Of a stretch of DNA of 64,000 nt, positions 22,838 to 31,928 are shown piece after piece. The translations under genes and the position numbers were made by a program. The stretch is from the NCBI GenBank assembly GCA_964586675.1, contig CAZPHQ010000012.1:1-64000 (forward strand), in the 5' to 3' direction. Under the pieces are notes generated by a model, which saw nothing but the letters and a program-made list of their open reading frames with translations, made no database searches and was not told the origin of the DNA. Position 1 is the stretch's first letter, and every line of letters begins with the position of its first letter. The stretch comes from JADLGH01 sp964586675. Its GTDB lineage: Bacteria; Desulfobacterota_D; UBA1144; Nemesobacterales; UBA2774.

Positions 22838-24182
22838 TCGCCAGATTCAGGGTCCTTCTCAGAAGCACTGTATATATCGGCTTCCCGCCGAGCCCTTCGG
22901 CTACGACGGTTGCCGTGAGGCATGTGATTATGAGCGGAAGTATGAGGAAATAATTCCCCGTCATCTCAATCGTAAGCGCGATGCCTGTGAGCGGGGCCCT
23001 GACAGTAGCGCAGAAGAGGGCCGCCATGCCGGCCACGGCGAACAGCTCGGGCTTTATCCCAAACTCCGGGACGAATACTCCCGCATAATGCCCGAACCAC
23101 ATCCCGAAGAGGGTCCCGAGCGCCAGCATCGGGGCGAAGATACCCCCTGGCGCGCCCGAGCCGTAGCTTATCATTGTTGTTCCAAACCTTGCCGCGAACA
23201 ATATCAACAGCATCATGACGGGAAAGCTCCCCGAGATGGCCTCGGGTATGATCTCATATCCCCCGCCTATAGTGTCGGGGAAAAACCATGCGAGAAGACC
23301 TATCAATCCGCCCACGAGAAGGCCCGTCAGAGAAAAGAGATAACCCTTCAGGTTCGCGAAAAAATCGAGCGTTTTAACGAGAAGGAAATTGAAGAGGACG
23401 CCAAATACGCCGAACAGAATTCCGAATACGAGGAAGAGCCAGAGGGACGAGAGGGCGGGGGCGGGGAGCATTATCATAGGGATGTCGGGCTGCTGGCCCA
23501 TTATCGCGCGGAGAGCGATGTCGGAAGCGGCTGACGCCACGAGCACGGCCTGAACCGAGAGGAAGTTGTATTTGAACTCGGGGCGCATCTCCTCGAATAC
23601 GAACAGGATGCCCGCAAGGGGAGCGTTGAACGCAGCCGTCAATCCCCCTCCGGCGCCCGCGGCTATGAGCGCGTGGGCGTCGTCCTTCGACACTTTAAAG
23701 AGGTCGGCTACCATCTTGCCGACGTTCCCGCCCATCTGTATCGTCGGCCCCTCGCGGCCGAGCACCATCCCGCCGCCGAGTGACAAAAGTCCGCCGAAGA
23801 ATTTTACGGGGAGGACGGCCTTCCATCTTATCGGCCTCACGTCGTCGAGCGCACCCTCTATTTCGTGAACGCCGCTTCCGCCCGTTTCGGGCGCAGCCTT
23901 TCTTACGAGCAGAAACGCGAGGAATACGAGGACGGCGGAAAACAATACGGAGGCGATGACGAGTATATAGGACGTTTGCGGGAGGCTGTCCATGAGCACC
24001 TGTCTTAACCCGCTGACTTTTTCTATGGAGATCTGAAACAGCGCGCCGAGGGTGCCTGTAAGGACGCCGGCTATCGCCGCCCAGAGGAGGAGCGGCGTGC
24101 TTTTCTTCTCGGCCGCGAGGAATCTTTGGAGAACCTTTTCCAGCCCTGGGCCGCCGGTCTTCCGCTCAGAGTGAATATCCAT
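22830..24182 (-). CDS. ClC family chloride channel or Cl-/H+ antiporter
   Basis: A 450-residue polytopic membrane protein with about ten or more hydrophobic helices. ClC signatures are all present: GSGVHEIEGAL (GSGxP-like), GREGPTIQMGG with the gating glutamate, GGLTAAFNAPLAGILFVFEEM, and GAPGGIFAPMLALG. It ends without the CBS domains found in many ClC proteins. With the gating glutamate kept, a Cl-/H+ exchanger is possible, but fluoride or plain chloride channels cannot be excluded. The gene is monocistronic and convergent with gshA. Confidence 0.9.
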   Translation of the reverse strand: MDIHSERKTGGPGLEKVLQRFLAAEKKSTPLLLWAAIAGVLTGTLGALFQISIEKVSGLRQVLMDSLPQTSYILVIASVLFSAVLVFLAFLLVRKAAPETGGSGVHEIEGALDDVRPIRWKAVLPVKFFGGLLSLGGGMVLGREGPTIQMGGNVGKMVADLFKVSKDDAHALIAAGAGGGLTAAFNAPLAGILFVFEEMRPEFKYNFLSVQAVLVASAASDIALRAIMGQQPDIPMIMLPAPALSSLWLFLVFGILFGVFGVLFNFLLVKTLDFFANLKGYLFSLTGLLVGGLIGLLAWFFPDTIGGGYEIIPEAISGSFPVMMLLILFAARFGTTMISYGSGAPGGIFAPMLALGTLFGMWFGHYAGVFVPEFGIKPELFAVAGMAALFCATVRAPLTGIALTIEMTGNYFLILPLIITCLTATVVAEGLGGKPIYTVLLRRTLNLAKK

Positions 24183-24256
24183 CCATTCCTCCGGGGTTGA
24201 AACAATAAAATATAATCCGGTATTCCCGCCGGCGACGAATCCGGGCCGGAGCTAAC

Positions 24257-24685
24257 CTACCAGGCCGTAACATCGCGGTACGAGATTATCTTTGAAGGGG
24301 TTATTCTGACGAGCATCTCGCCCTCCCCGGAATTTCTCTTCCCGTAAGCTTCGGCCTCTGCCTCTCCCATATACCTTCCCGCTATCCGCACCGCCCAGTG
24401 GTAGAGCTCTCCCGGGTCTTCGGACAGCTCGGCTGTGCCCTCTATCATAACGAAAGAGTAGGGCGGGGCCTGGTCGTCGACGGCCAGGGAGACCCTTGGG
24501 TCCCTTTTCAGATTCTTTCCCTTGACGGTTTCGGCCCCGGTCGTGAAAACGAGACTGTCGCCGTCCAATTCATACCACACGGGTACGACGTGGGGTGAGC
24601 CGTCTTTCCTTACAGTCGCGAGCTTGCCGGTTTTCGTCCCCTCCAGCAGGAATTTCCTTCGTTCGGCATCAGTCATTTCAGGCAT
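24257..24685 (-). CDS. PPOX-class (flavin/F420-type) oxidoreductase family protein
   Basis: A 142-residue split-barrel protein of the pyridoxamine 5'-phosphate oxidase-like superfamily. The opening FLLEGTKTGKLATVRKDGSPHVVPVWYELDGDSLVFTT and the later KGKNLKRDPRVSLAVDDQAPPYSFVMIEGTAEL are typical of PPOX-class proteins annotated as F420-dependent. Most Gram-negative bacteria lack F420, so FMN, FAD or heme may be the real ligand. It stands 42 bases downstream of argH on the same strand and may be read with it. No substrate can be inferred. Confidence 0.8.
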   Translation of the reverse strand: MPEMTDAERRKFLLEGTKTGKLATVRKDGSPHVVPVWYELDGDSLVFTTGAETVKGKNLKRDPRVSLAVDDQAPPYSFVMIEGTAELSEDPGELYHWAVRIAGRYMGEAEAEAYGKRNSGEGEMLVRITPSKIISYRDVTAW

Positions 24686-24727
24686 GGGAGTCTCCCACCC
24701 GGCTTGACCGGGATTAGTTCGAATGTG

Positions 24728-26125
24728 CTACCCTTCTTTTTTCCAGGAAGATATATCCTGTTTTGCCGTCTCTATCATTTTGAGGACGTTCTCGCCGGCA
24801 GTGCCGCCGTAGGACTTTCTGTTCCCGACGGACCCATCGAGCGTGATATAATCGAAGAGGTCCTCGTCGAATATTTTGGAGAACATCTTGTACTCGGAGA
24901 TGTGAAGGTTAAGAAGCTCCCTCCCTTTTTCCTCGGCGTAACCGACTATCTTCCCTGTCACCTCGTGGGCCTGCCTGAACGGCATCCCCTTTCGCGTGAG
25001 ATAGTCCGCGATGTCTGTCGCCGTGATGAACCCCTCGCCGAGCGCCTTAGCCATGCTGTCCTTTTTGAACTCTATCGCGTGCAGCATTTCGTGAAACACG
25101 GCGAGGCACGACTTCACGGTGTCGGCAGCGTCGAACATCGGTTCTTTATCTTCCTGCATGTCCCTGTTGTAGGAGAAGGGGAGGCCTTTCATTATCGTCA
25201 GGATCGCCATCAGGTCGCCATATACTCGGCCTGTTTTTCCGCGTATGAGCTCGGCCATGTCGGGGTTTCTCTTCTGCGGCATTATGCTGGAGCCGGTCGT
25301 GAACTCGTCGCCCAAGTCCACAAAGCCGAACTCCTTCGTCGACCAAAGAACGAGCTCCTCCGAAATCCTGCTCAAATGCGTCATAAGGTTTGCCGAAACC
25401 GATATGAACTCTATTATGAAGTCCCTGTCACTCACCGTATCGATGCTGTTTCGCGTTACCTTCGGGAATCCGAGCAGCGAGGCCGTTTGCTGCCTGTCTA
25501 TCGGGAATGTCGTCCCCGCCCCCGCGCCGGCGCCGAGCGGCATCACGTTCACCCTTCCGAAGCAGTCTATGTATCTCTCCATGTCGCGCTTGAGCATCTC
25601 GAACAGTGCGAGGAGGTGATGTGAAAGTAGAACCGGCTGCCCCCTCTGCATGTGGGTATAAAGCGGGAGTATCGCGCCGAAGTTCTTTTCCGCGAGGTCG
25701 ACGAGCCGTTCCGAGACGAGCTCCAGGAGCTCTATTATCTCGCTTATTTCCCTTCTGAGGTAGAGCCTCATGTCGAGGGCGATCTGGTCGTTCCGGCTCC
25801 TGCCGGTATGAATTTTTCCGCCGACCTCGCCTATTTTTTCGATGAGCCTCTTTTCGATGTTGAGGTGGATGTCTTCGTACTCTTCCCTGAACGGGAACTT
25901 CCCGCTCTCGATCTCCTTTTCGATCTGGCGGAGCCCCTTTATTATCTTCTCGGCCTCGTTCTTGGGTATGATGCCGTTTTCGGCCATCATGCCGGCGTGC
26001 GCGATGCTCCCTTCGATGTCTTCCCTGTAGAGCCTCTTGTCGAAGTCTATCGACGCAGAGAATTTCTCGGCCACCTTGTGTGTGCCTTTCTTGAACCTTC
26101 CGGCCCATGGTTTCTTGTTGATCAC
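24728..26125 (-). CDS. argH: Argininosuccinate lyase
   Basis: A 465-residue fumarase-superfamily enzyme catalysing the last step of arginine synthesis, splitting argininosuccinate into arginine and fumarate. The catalytic flexible loop GSSIMPQKRNPD is intact; KPWAGRF at the N-terminus, GKIHTGRSRNDQIALDMRL and THMQRGQPVLLSHHLLA are ArgH-specific. It starts with GTG at 26125. argG (53929) and argC (39480, minus) are in the window but far away, so arginine genes are scattered. Confidence 0.95.
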   Translation of the reverse strand: MINKKPWAGRFKKGTHKVAEKFSASIDFDKRLYREDIEGSIAHAGMMAENGIIPKNEAEKIIKGLRQIEKEIESGKFPFREEYEDIHLNIEKRLIEKIGEVGGKIHTGRSRNDQIALDMRLYLRREISEIIELLELVSERLVDLAEKNFGAILPLYTHMQRGQPVLLSHHLLALFEMLKRDMERYIDCFGRVNVMPLGAGAGAGTTFPIDRQQTASLLGFPKVTRNSIDTVSDRDFIIEFISVSANLMTHLSRISEELVLWSTKEFGFVDLGDEFTTGSSIMPQKRNPDMAELIRGKTGRVYGDLMAILTIMKGLPFSYNRDMQEDKEPMFDAADTVKSCLAVFHEMLHAIEFKKDSMAKALGEGFITATDIADYLTRKGMPFRQAHEVTGKIVGYAEEKGRELLNLHISEYKMFSKIFDEDLFDYITLDGSVGNRKSYGGTAGENVLKMIETAKQDISSWKKEG

Positions 26126-26301
26126 GCTCGGCCTCCGCTTTAAGCCTTTATATTACCGTGATTTTAACGGCCTTAGAATATCGGGATGGTGAAACCTTCC
26201 TTGACGGTTCTACGCAGTTCGAATCTCCCTCGGCAGTAAATGTATAATAACATTATGATCGTTCAAAAATCTGAGTGTATTATGACCGCCCGGGAGACGA
26301 C

Positions 26302-26814
26302 ATGGACGTATTCGAATGTGTGAGAACCCTGAGCTCGATCAGGAGCTATATAGCCGGAGAAGTCCCCGACGAAATAATCGCGGAGGTGATGGAGGCGGGA
26401 AGGCTCGCTCCGAGCGCCCGAAACGAGCAGCCGTGGGAGTTTATACTCGTCACCGACCCCGACATCCTGGAAGCGCTCGAAAAATACTGCACAAGCGGAA
26501 GGTTCGTATCCGAGGCGGCGTTTGCGGTCGTCGTACTGACCGACCCTTCGAACAAATGGCACGAGATAGACACGACACGCGCGGTGCAGAACATGGTGCT
26601 CACGGCATGGGGGCGGAAGCTCGGCTCCTGCTGGATTGGGATGATAGATAAAAAGGGCCTTGCGGATTATCTCGGCATTCCGAAGTCCCTTAACATACTG
26701 ACCGTACTCCCCTTCGGATACTTCGACGAAAGGCTCGCCGGCCACGAGAAGAACCGGAAGCTCCCGAGAGAAGTTTTTCACCTGAACAGGTTCGGCGTAA
26801 GGCCGCGGGGGTAG
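26302..26814 (+). CDS. Nitroreductase family protein
   Basis: A 170-residue FMN-dependent nitroreductase-fold protein. RTLSSIRSY near the N-terminus and APSARNEQPWEFILVTD bind FMN phosphate, and the C-terminal GxLPFGYFDER loop is typical. I use the ATG at 26302, preceded by GGGAGA; a GTG frame begins earlier at 26275. The sequence shows no sign of fusion to a ferredoxin. Substrates of such proteins range from quinones to nitroaromatics and cannot be predicted. It converges on the kinase gene after 16 bases. Confidence 0.82.
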   Translation: MDVFECVRTLSSIRSYIAGEVPDEIIAEVMEAGRLAPSARNEQPWEFILVTDPDILEALEKYCTSGRFVSEAAFAVVVLTDPSNKWHEIDTTRAVQNMVLTAWGRKLGSCWIGMIDKKGLADYLGIPKSLNILTVLPFGYFDERLAGHEKNRKLPREVFHLNRFGVRPRG

Positions 26815-26829
26815 AGTAGTCCACGGCGC

Positions 26830-27906
26830 TCAGGAGGGCAGAACGGAAGCGGCGTCGAATTCGGCGGCGGCCGTGAAGTCCCTCGTAATCATGGCGATCA
26901 CGAGGTCCTTCGTGCGCCCCGTGGCGTTAAGCGACCCTTCGTGAAAGTGGACCGGCCAGCAGAGGTTGAAAAGAAGGCCGAGCTTGTAGTCCCTCAAAGC
27001 ATCTTCCTTCGTGTAGCCGCCGACACCGCCTTCCCCGAGCGCGTCGAGCCACCTGCCGACGGCTTCGTAGTGATACTTTCTCAGCTCGGATACAGGCTCG
27101 CTTCCTGCCGTCAATCTGGCGACGTCGAAAGCCCCCATGCTCTTTATCGCCAGCTGCCAGTCGATTATAACCACCCGGTCGTCGGAGCCGGGGCTTCCGA
27201 AGAGGAGGTTGTCGGCCCTGAGGTCGCTGTGGACGATAGTCTTCGGGCGCGAGTCTATCTCGCCCGCCAGCCATGGGGCGTGCCTCCCGAGCTTCTCTCC
27301 GATGGCGAGCCCGCCGCTCCCGAGGAGCCCTCCGAAGTGCGCTGTGAAGGACCGCCACTTCTCTTCGTAATCCTGCCACACCGGGTTCTCGTAAGGCATC
27401 CAGTCAAATCCGTCAAGCTCAGGGCTGTTCCAGTACCTCGCGTGGAGCTTGCCTATCTCCCCGATAATTCCGAGCGCTTCCTCCTCGCTTATTCCCCTGA
27501 CCTGGTCCCCGGGCCTGAGCGCGCTCATGTCCTCCATCGCGAGAGCGTAGGCCGGGGGCTCCATGACGGAGCCGTAGAGGCGCGGGAGCCTCATGGAAAC
27601 GCCGGGGGCTACGCTCCTGTAGAACATTATCTCTCTCGTGAAGGCGTGGAGCTCTTCGCCCGCTTCCCTGTAGGATTCCGATTCGGGATCGATCTTAATA
27701 ACGAGGGACTTCGGCGCTCCGTCTTCTATAACGTCGTAGGTCAGATCCGCCTTCACCACGCTGCTCATGAATCCCTCGACGCCGCCCAGAGGATGAATTT
27801 CGATACCTGTTACGCGGGATTTTCCGATGGAGCCGCCTTCCCTCAGAATGCTGGTCAGCCATTCGGGGGTTATCTCGTTTACGTGTAGCGGATTCCTTAT
27901 GCTCAT
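26830..27906 (-). CDS. Aminoglycoside-phosphotransferase-like small-molecule kinase
   Basis: A 358-residue APH/EcKinase-type protein. Signs are the N-lobe lysine in KSLVIKIDPE, the substrate-arm acidic run ALAMEDMSALRPGD, the catalytic loop HSDLRADNLLFG (HxDxxxxN) and the metal-binding IIDWQ. APH-like proteins phosphorylate many small molecules, and resistance should not be assumed. Its start ATG overlaps the stop of the Suc_Fer-like gene as ATGA, so the two are translationally coupled and probably act together. Confidence 0.82.
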   Translation of the reverse strand: MSIRNPLHVNEITPEWLTSILREGGSIGKSRVTGIEIHPLGGVEGFMSSVVKADLTYDVIEDGAPKSLVIKIDPESESYREAGEELHAFTREIMFYRSVAPGVSMRLPRLYGSVMEPPAYALAMEDMSALRPGDQVRGISEEEALGIIGEIGKLHARYWNSPELDGFDWMPYENPVWQDYEEKWRSFTAHFGGLLGSGGLAIGEKLGRHAPWLAGEIDSRPKTIVHSDLRADNLLFGSPGSDDRVVIIDWQLAIKSMGAFDVARLTAGSEPVSELRKYHYEAVGRWLDALGEGGVGGYTKEDALRDYKLGLLFNLCWPVHFHEGSLNATGRTKDLVIAMITRDFTAAAEFDAASVLPS

Positions 27907-28847
27907 TTTTTCTTCGCGCCGGTCTCTATCATGCTATGCCCCCCGTATATAAAGCCGGAGACGGCTGATCTTTTGCTGTCGCCGCAGTCCTTGAGGACTT
28001 TTACGGAGTGCTTCGATTTGAGGACGTTTACCCTGTGCGCCTCGCCCGTGCTTGTGGACACGAAGTCGACGGCGATCCCGTCCTTGGTTTTCTTCTCGCG
28101 CTGCAGTACGAACTCTGAAATCCCGGTCTTTCCCGTTTCTGTCCGGAGAAAGTATTCCGCCGCCTGCGCCTCACTGCTGTAGCTCGAGCGTCCGCGAAGG
28201 CTCCGGAGATCGATCTCGCCGCGCACGTATTTATCGACTACTTCGTCCAGCTTTTTTCCTTCCCTCACCCTGCCGTAACATATGCCGTGCGGAAGGCAGA
28301 CGAACGTCGCCGCGAACCTGTGCCCGCCAATGTGATTTGTCTGCCATACGTTCCGACCGTGCGGTCCCGCCGCCGCTTCGAGATACACGGGCTTTCCGAA
28401 TTTCCCGCAGCAGACGTCACGCTCGCCGTTCGTGCATACGATTACCAGAGGCTCCCTTCTCTCGTACTTATCTCCCTCAAGAACGGAATCGATATCCAGC
28501 GAAAGGAGGTCGTTGTAAGAGCGGAGATTTATTTCGTAAAGCTTCGCGTCCGTATCGGACGAGCGCGCGATGAAGAGGCTTATTCCTTCCCCGTCACTCC
28601 CGTTCCGGCTCACGACCTGAAGGCGTGCGCCCTTCACCGACTTCGAAATTTTCTTCAATTTTTCCCTGGCAGCCTTCGGGATGGAGCTGTCTTTGTAAGC
28701 GTCGCCCGACCACCTGCCCCTATACTCGATCAATATCCAGGCATCCGCCTCGGCCGCGGTGCCGTACATCGGCTCCTCCCCGACAAGCGAATCCAAGGCG
28801 CATAAAGTGCCTTTCATTTTATCCTTGCTCAATGCACTGCTCCTCAT
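27903..28847 (-). CDS. Suc_Fer/Apd1-like [2Fe-2S] thioredoxin-fold protein
   Basis: A 314-residue protein of the sucrase/ferredoxin-like family (yeast Apd1 relatives). CTNGERDVCCGKFG puts Cys138 and Cys147 eight residues apart, with an extra Cys146, and NHIGGHRFAATFVCLP puts His172 and His176 three residues apart. In Apd1 a Cys-x8-Cys and His-x3-His set holds a bis-histidinyl [2Fe-2S] cluster; the same ligands appear intact here. The C-terminal part (about 225-314) is outside that core. It is upstream of and overlaps the kinase gene. Function in bacteria is unknown; redox use of the cluster is an inference from fungal members. Confidence 0.8.
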   Translation of the reverse strand: MRSSALSKDKMKGTLCALDSLVGEEPMYGTAAEADAWILIEYRGRWSGDAYKDSSIPKAAREKLKKISKSVKGARLQVVSRNGSDGEGISLFIARSSDTDAKLYEINLRSYNDLLSLDIDSVLEGDKYERREPLVIVCTNGERDVCCGKFGKPVYLEAAAGPHGRNVWQTNHIGGHRFAATFVCLPHGICYGRVREGKKLDEVVDKYVRGEIDLRSLRGRSSYSSEAQAAEYFLRTETGKTGISEFVLQREKKTKDGIAVDFVSTSTGEAHRVNVLKSKHSVKVLKDCGDSKRSAVSGFIYGGHSMIETGAKKK

Positions 28848-28948
28848 ACCCTGATTGATTTCATTCCCCGGGCTTATTTACAATATGAGAACAATCGACG
28901 ATATTTTACAGCATCGCGATGAATATTTAACTGCGGGCCGGGAATCGC

Positions 28949-29905
28949 ATGGGAAGAATGGTTATAGGAGTCGACATCGGCGGGACGAACCTGAGGGGCG
29001 CTCTCGTTACGCCCGAGGGCGGCATACTGAAGCAGCTCAGGATCGCTTCCGACGCGGACGACGGGATAGACACTGTCGTCGATAACCTCGCGAGACTCGT
29101 AAACGAGCTCAGCGGGGAAGGAGACGTTTCAGGCGTCGGTGTCGGCATTGCGGGCGTCATAGACTCCAAGGCCGGGGTCATCACGCAGGCCCCCAATATC
29201 GCGAAAGTCGTAAACTATCCGATACGCGATAACCTCGTAAAGAAACTCGGCAGTAATATAAATGTAGTCATAGAAAACGACGCCAACTGCGCGGCGCTCG
29301 GCGAATGGTGGATGGGCGCGGGGAAGGACGCTGCCTCCATCGTAATGATAACCCTGGGCACCGGGGTCGGCGGCGGGATCATACTCGACGGCAAGCTCTG
29401 GAGCGGGGCCGACGGCATGGGAGGGGAGGTCGGCCACATGACTATCTACCCCGACGGCGCCCTCTGCAACTGCGGGAACCATGGCTGCCTCGAAAGCTGC
29501 GCCTCGGCGACGGCAATTAGAAGGATGGTCAGGGAAACGCTCGCCGAGCCGGGAGTCGAAACTATACTCAGTGATATAGCTTCGAAAACCGACCCCGACG
29601 ACATGCCAGAGGCTGTGATGAGCGCCGCTCTCAAGGGCGACGCGGCCTCGATAAGGATATGGGAGCGGTTCGGTATCGCCCTCGGAATAGGCATGGCGAG
29701 CCTCGTAAATATTCTCAATGTCGAAATGATAGTCCTCGGCGGCGGGGTTGCCAGGGCGTGGGATATGTTCATCGGCCCTGCCAAGGCAGAGCTTAAAAAA
29801 CGGGGACTGAGGGCACCGGCGGAAAGGGTGAGAGTGGAAAGGGCCAGGCTCGACGGCGACGAGGGGATTACAGGCGCGGCCTACCTGGCGCTGGGCGGGC
29901 GTTGA
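28949..29905 (+). CDS. ROK family sugar kinase (glucokinase-like)
   Basis: A 318-residue ROK kinase. VIGVDIGGTNLRGALV is the ATP phosphate loop, ENDANCAALGEWWMG holds the catalytic Asp, and EVGHMTIYPDGALCNCGNHGCLESCAS has the ROK zinc motif CxCGxxGCxE. There is no N-terminal DNA-binding domain, so it is an enzyme and not a repressor. Glucose or another hexose is the likely substrate; N-acetylmannosamine kinases share the same motifs. A second in-frame ATG lies three codons in. It is transcribed away from the Suc_Fer gene and converges on tilS. Confidence 0.88.
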   Translation: MGRMVIGVDIGGTNLRGALVTPEGGILKQLRIASDADDGIDTVVDNLARLVNELSGEGDVSGVGVGIAGVIDSKAGVITQAPNIAKVVNYPIRDNLVKKLGSNINVVIENDANCAALGEWWMGAGKDAASIVMITLGTGVGGGIILDGKLWSGADGMGGEVGHMTIYPDGALCNCGNHGCLESCASATAIRRMVRETLAEPGVETILSDIASKTDPDDMPEAVMSAALKGDAASIRIWERFGIALGIGMASLVNILNVEMIVLGGGVARAWDMFIGPAKAELKKRGLRAPAERVRVERARLDGDEGITGAAYLALGGR

Positions 29906-29917
29906 AGCATGGTCATC

Positions 29918-31288
29918 CTAAAAGCGAGGCCTTATCAGTGTCAGCCTTAACGCCTTCTTTGGCTTTCCTTCAAGCTTAGCACGCTCGTCGATCCTCATTC
30001 CCCCGATCCAGATTATCTCACCCCCGGATAAGAATATCGGCACGCGTGCGCGCATGAAGGCCGGCAGCTTCCGGTCGATGAAAAAATCCTTCACTTTTTT
30101 ACGGCTCTTCATCCCGAGGGGCACGAACCTGTCGCCGGGTTTAAAACTCCTTACCTCTATCGGGAACTTCACTGCGCCGGGGTCGAGATAAACCACGTCT
30201 TCCCTTTCCTCTTCGAGCCCCTTCGCTTGTGTCTCTTCAATCTTGACTTCGAGCTCCGGGAAGCTCCATCTGCCCGGAGAGGGTATCACGTATGAGAAGC
30301 CTTTTGCCAGCTCGTCTTTCGTCGTCACGAGGAAAGAGCCATGCCCCTTTACGAAGACGCTTCCCCCCGGGAATACGGCCTCTCCGGACGCCGCCATCGA
30401 TGTCAGAAAGGCGTCCGCAGCCGTGAGGTGTATCGACGAAATATTTTTGAGCCCCTCCCTCTTTTCAGAGAGCGCACGCATGAGGACGGCGATCCTCAAC
30501 GCGCCGTGAAGACGTTTGTATTTACTGAGGTTCCCCGTCAATTCTCCGCCACCGCTTTTAAAGACACTCCGGAATTTTTTTTCAGCCTCGCGCGAAATGA
30601 AATCATCTTCGAGGCGGAGTATGTCCGCCGTCCGTGCGAGGGTCTCTTTTATCTTCGGGTTGTATTCCGAAAGGCCGGGCAGGAGGTCGAGCCTTATCCT
30701 GTTCCTGAGATAGTCTCTCTCCCTGTTCGTTGAATCCTCTATCCACTTTATACCTTCGGATTTGAGGTAATTCTCTATCGCGGCACGCTCGGTCTCTATA
30801 AGCGGCCTCACGATATATCGTCCAGACACCGGCGGAATGCCTGAAAGCCCGCGTGTGCCGCTCCCGCGTATGAGCCTCATGAGGACAGTCTCGGCCTGGT
30901 CGTCGAGGGTGTGGGCGGTCGCAATTTTCGACGCGCCGTGCTTATTCCTTACTTCCTCGAAGAATTCGTACCTCAGCACACGGGCCGCGTCTTCGAGTGA
31001 AATTCTGGACCGCTTCCTGAGCGCGGGCGCGTCCGCCTCCCCGAGCTCGAATTCTACCCCGAGGGATTCCGCGACGCCGCGGCTGAATTCGGCGTCGCGA
31101 GCGGCTTCCTTCCCGCGTATGCCGTGGTTAAGGTGCGCGGCTACGAGAGTGAGGTTGTAACCCTTAAGCTCGTGGAGGGCGTGTAAAAGAGACATTGAGT
31201 CGGCTCCGCCCGAAAGGCCGACGACGACCTTATCCCCAGGCCGGAGCATCTCATACTTCTCGATTGTTTTTCGTATCCGGGATAGCAT
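29918..31288 (-). CDS. tilS: tRNA(Ile)-lysidine synthetase
   Basis: A 456-residue PP-loop ATPase that turns C34 of the tRNA-Ile(CAU) anticodon into lysidine. The PP-loop is VVGLSGGADSMSLLHAL. HLNHGIRGKEAARDAEF, IATAHTLDDQAETVLMRLIRGSG and RPLIETERAAIENYL are TilS signatures, and the C-terminal domain is present (ends KKALRLTLIRPRF). The ATG at 31288 lies 38 bases inside the 3' end of the DUF502 gene, so the two overlap; a downstream ATG (31249) would cut off a normal N-terminal helix. It is the last gene of a pheT-ihfA-DUF502-tilS run. Confidence 0.93.
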   Translation of the reverse strand: MLSRIRKTIEKYEMLRPGDKVVVGLSGGADSMSLLHALHELKGYNLTLVAAHLNHGIRGKEAARDAEFSRGVAESLGVEFELGEADAPALRKRSRISLEDAARVLRYEFFEEVRNKHGASKIATAHTLDDQAETVLMRLIRGSGTRGLSGIPPVSGRYIVRPLIETERAAIENYLKSEGIKWIEDSTNRERDYLRNRIRLDLLPGLSEYNPKIKETLARTADILRLEDDFISREAEKKFRSVFKSGGGELTGNLSKYKRLHGALRIAVLMRALSEKREGLKNISSIHLTAADAFLTSMAASGEAVFPGGSVFVKGHGSFLVTTKDELAKGFSYVIPSPGRWSFPELEVKIEETQAKGLEEEREDVVYLDPGAVKFPIEVRSFKPGDRFVPLGMKSRKKVKDFFIDRKLPAFMRARVPIFLSGGEIIWIGGMRIDERAKLEGKPKKALRLTLIRPRF

Positions 31289-31925
31289 TTTCTCCGGTGT
31301 TGGCGGTGAGGCCGCCCGACATTATTATCTTGAACGCATCCTCGATGGTTATCTGGAGCTCAATTATTTCCTCTTCCGGCAGTATGACATAATATCCCGC
31401 CGTCGGCGGCGTCGCAGGCACGAATACGCCTACGAGCTTCCTATCGGACCGGTTCAAATCGGTGCCGCTTTCGAGGCTCCCCGTGACGAATCCTATCGAG
31501 TACATCCCCTTCCTCGGAAACTCAAGGAGGGCGACTCTCTTTATATCCCTGATCCCCTTCCTCATGAAGACCGTCTCGATGACCTGCTTCGTCGCACTAT
31601 AAATAGTGCGCGCGAGGGGAATCCGGGTTATGACGGCCTCTCCCACTCCTACGAGTTTTCCGCCGACTATATTCCTCGCCAGCGCACCGACGAGAAGGAC
31701 GATCAGGAGTGTCCCGAAGAGCCCCGTGCAGAAGAGGACGGCTTCATATATACCTTTCGGGAGTTCAGGGGACGGCCCGCCTATGAGCCTTTCGGGGATT
31801 GCGCTTACGAGGGCGACAATCCATGAGCCGAGCTTGAAGAGTATGAATAGTGTGAGGCCGAACGGTACGGTGACCAGTATGCCGGCCAGAATATTATTCC
31901 TGAAAAAACTATAGATATGCTTCAT
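31251..31925 (-). CDS. DUF502 family membrane protein
   Basis: A 224-residue protein with two N-terminal membrane helices (about 12-45 and 60-84: NILAGILVTVPFGLTLFILFKLGSWIV and VLFCTGLFGTLLIVLLVGALA). The conserved DUF502 core follows (IPLARTIYSATKQVIETV, VALLEFPRKGMYSIGFVTG, VFVPATPPTAGYYVILPEEEI). The function of DUF502 in bacteria is not known. It begins three bases after the ihfA stop and overlaps tilS by 38 bases. The C-terminal tail (TGENAIPDTKNNREV) is the overlapping part and is less conserved-looking. Confidence 0.85.
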   Translation of the reverse strand: MKHIYSFFRNNILAGILVTVPFGLTLFILFKLGSWIVALVSAIPERLIGGPSPELPKGIYEAVLFCTGLFGTLLIVLLVGALARNIVGGKLVGVGEAVITRIPLARTIYSATKQVIETVFMRKGIRDIKRVALLEFPRKGMYSIGFVTGSLESGTDLNRSDRKLVGVFVPATPPTAGYYVILPEEEIIELQITIEDAFKIIMSGGLTANTGENAIPDTKNNREV

Positions 31926-31928
31926 GCA

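Noticed and set aside
26209..26230. tRNA T-arm-like GTTCGAATC sequence
   Set aside because: The flanking five-base arms are not complementary, and no anticodon or acceptor stem is found upstream.
26830..27906. Antibiotic resistance by the APH-like kinase
   Set aside because: The fold is shared by many metabolic kinases, and the coupling to a Fe-S protein argues for a metabolic or stress role.
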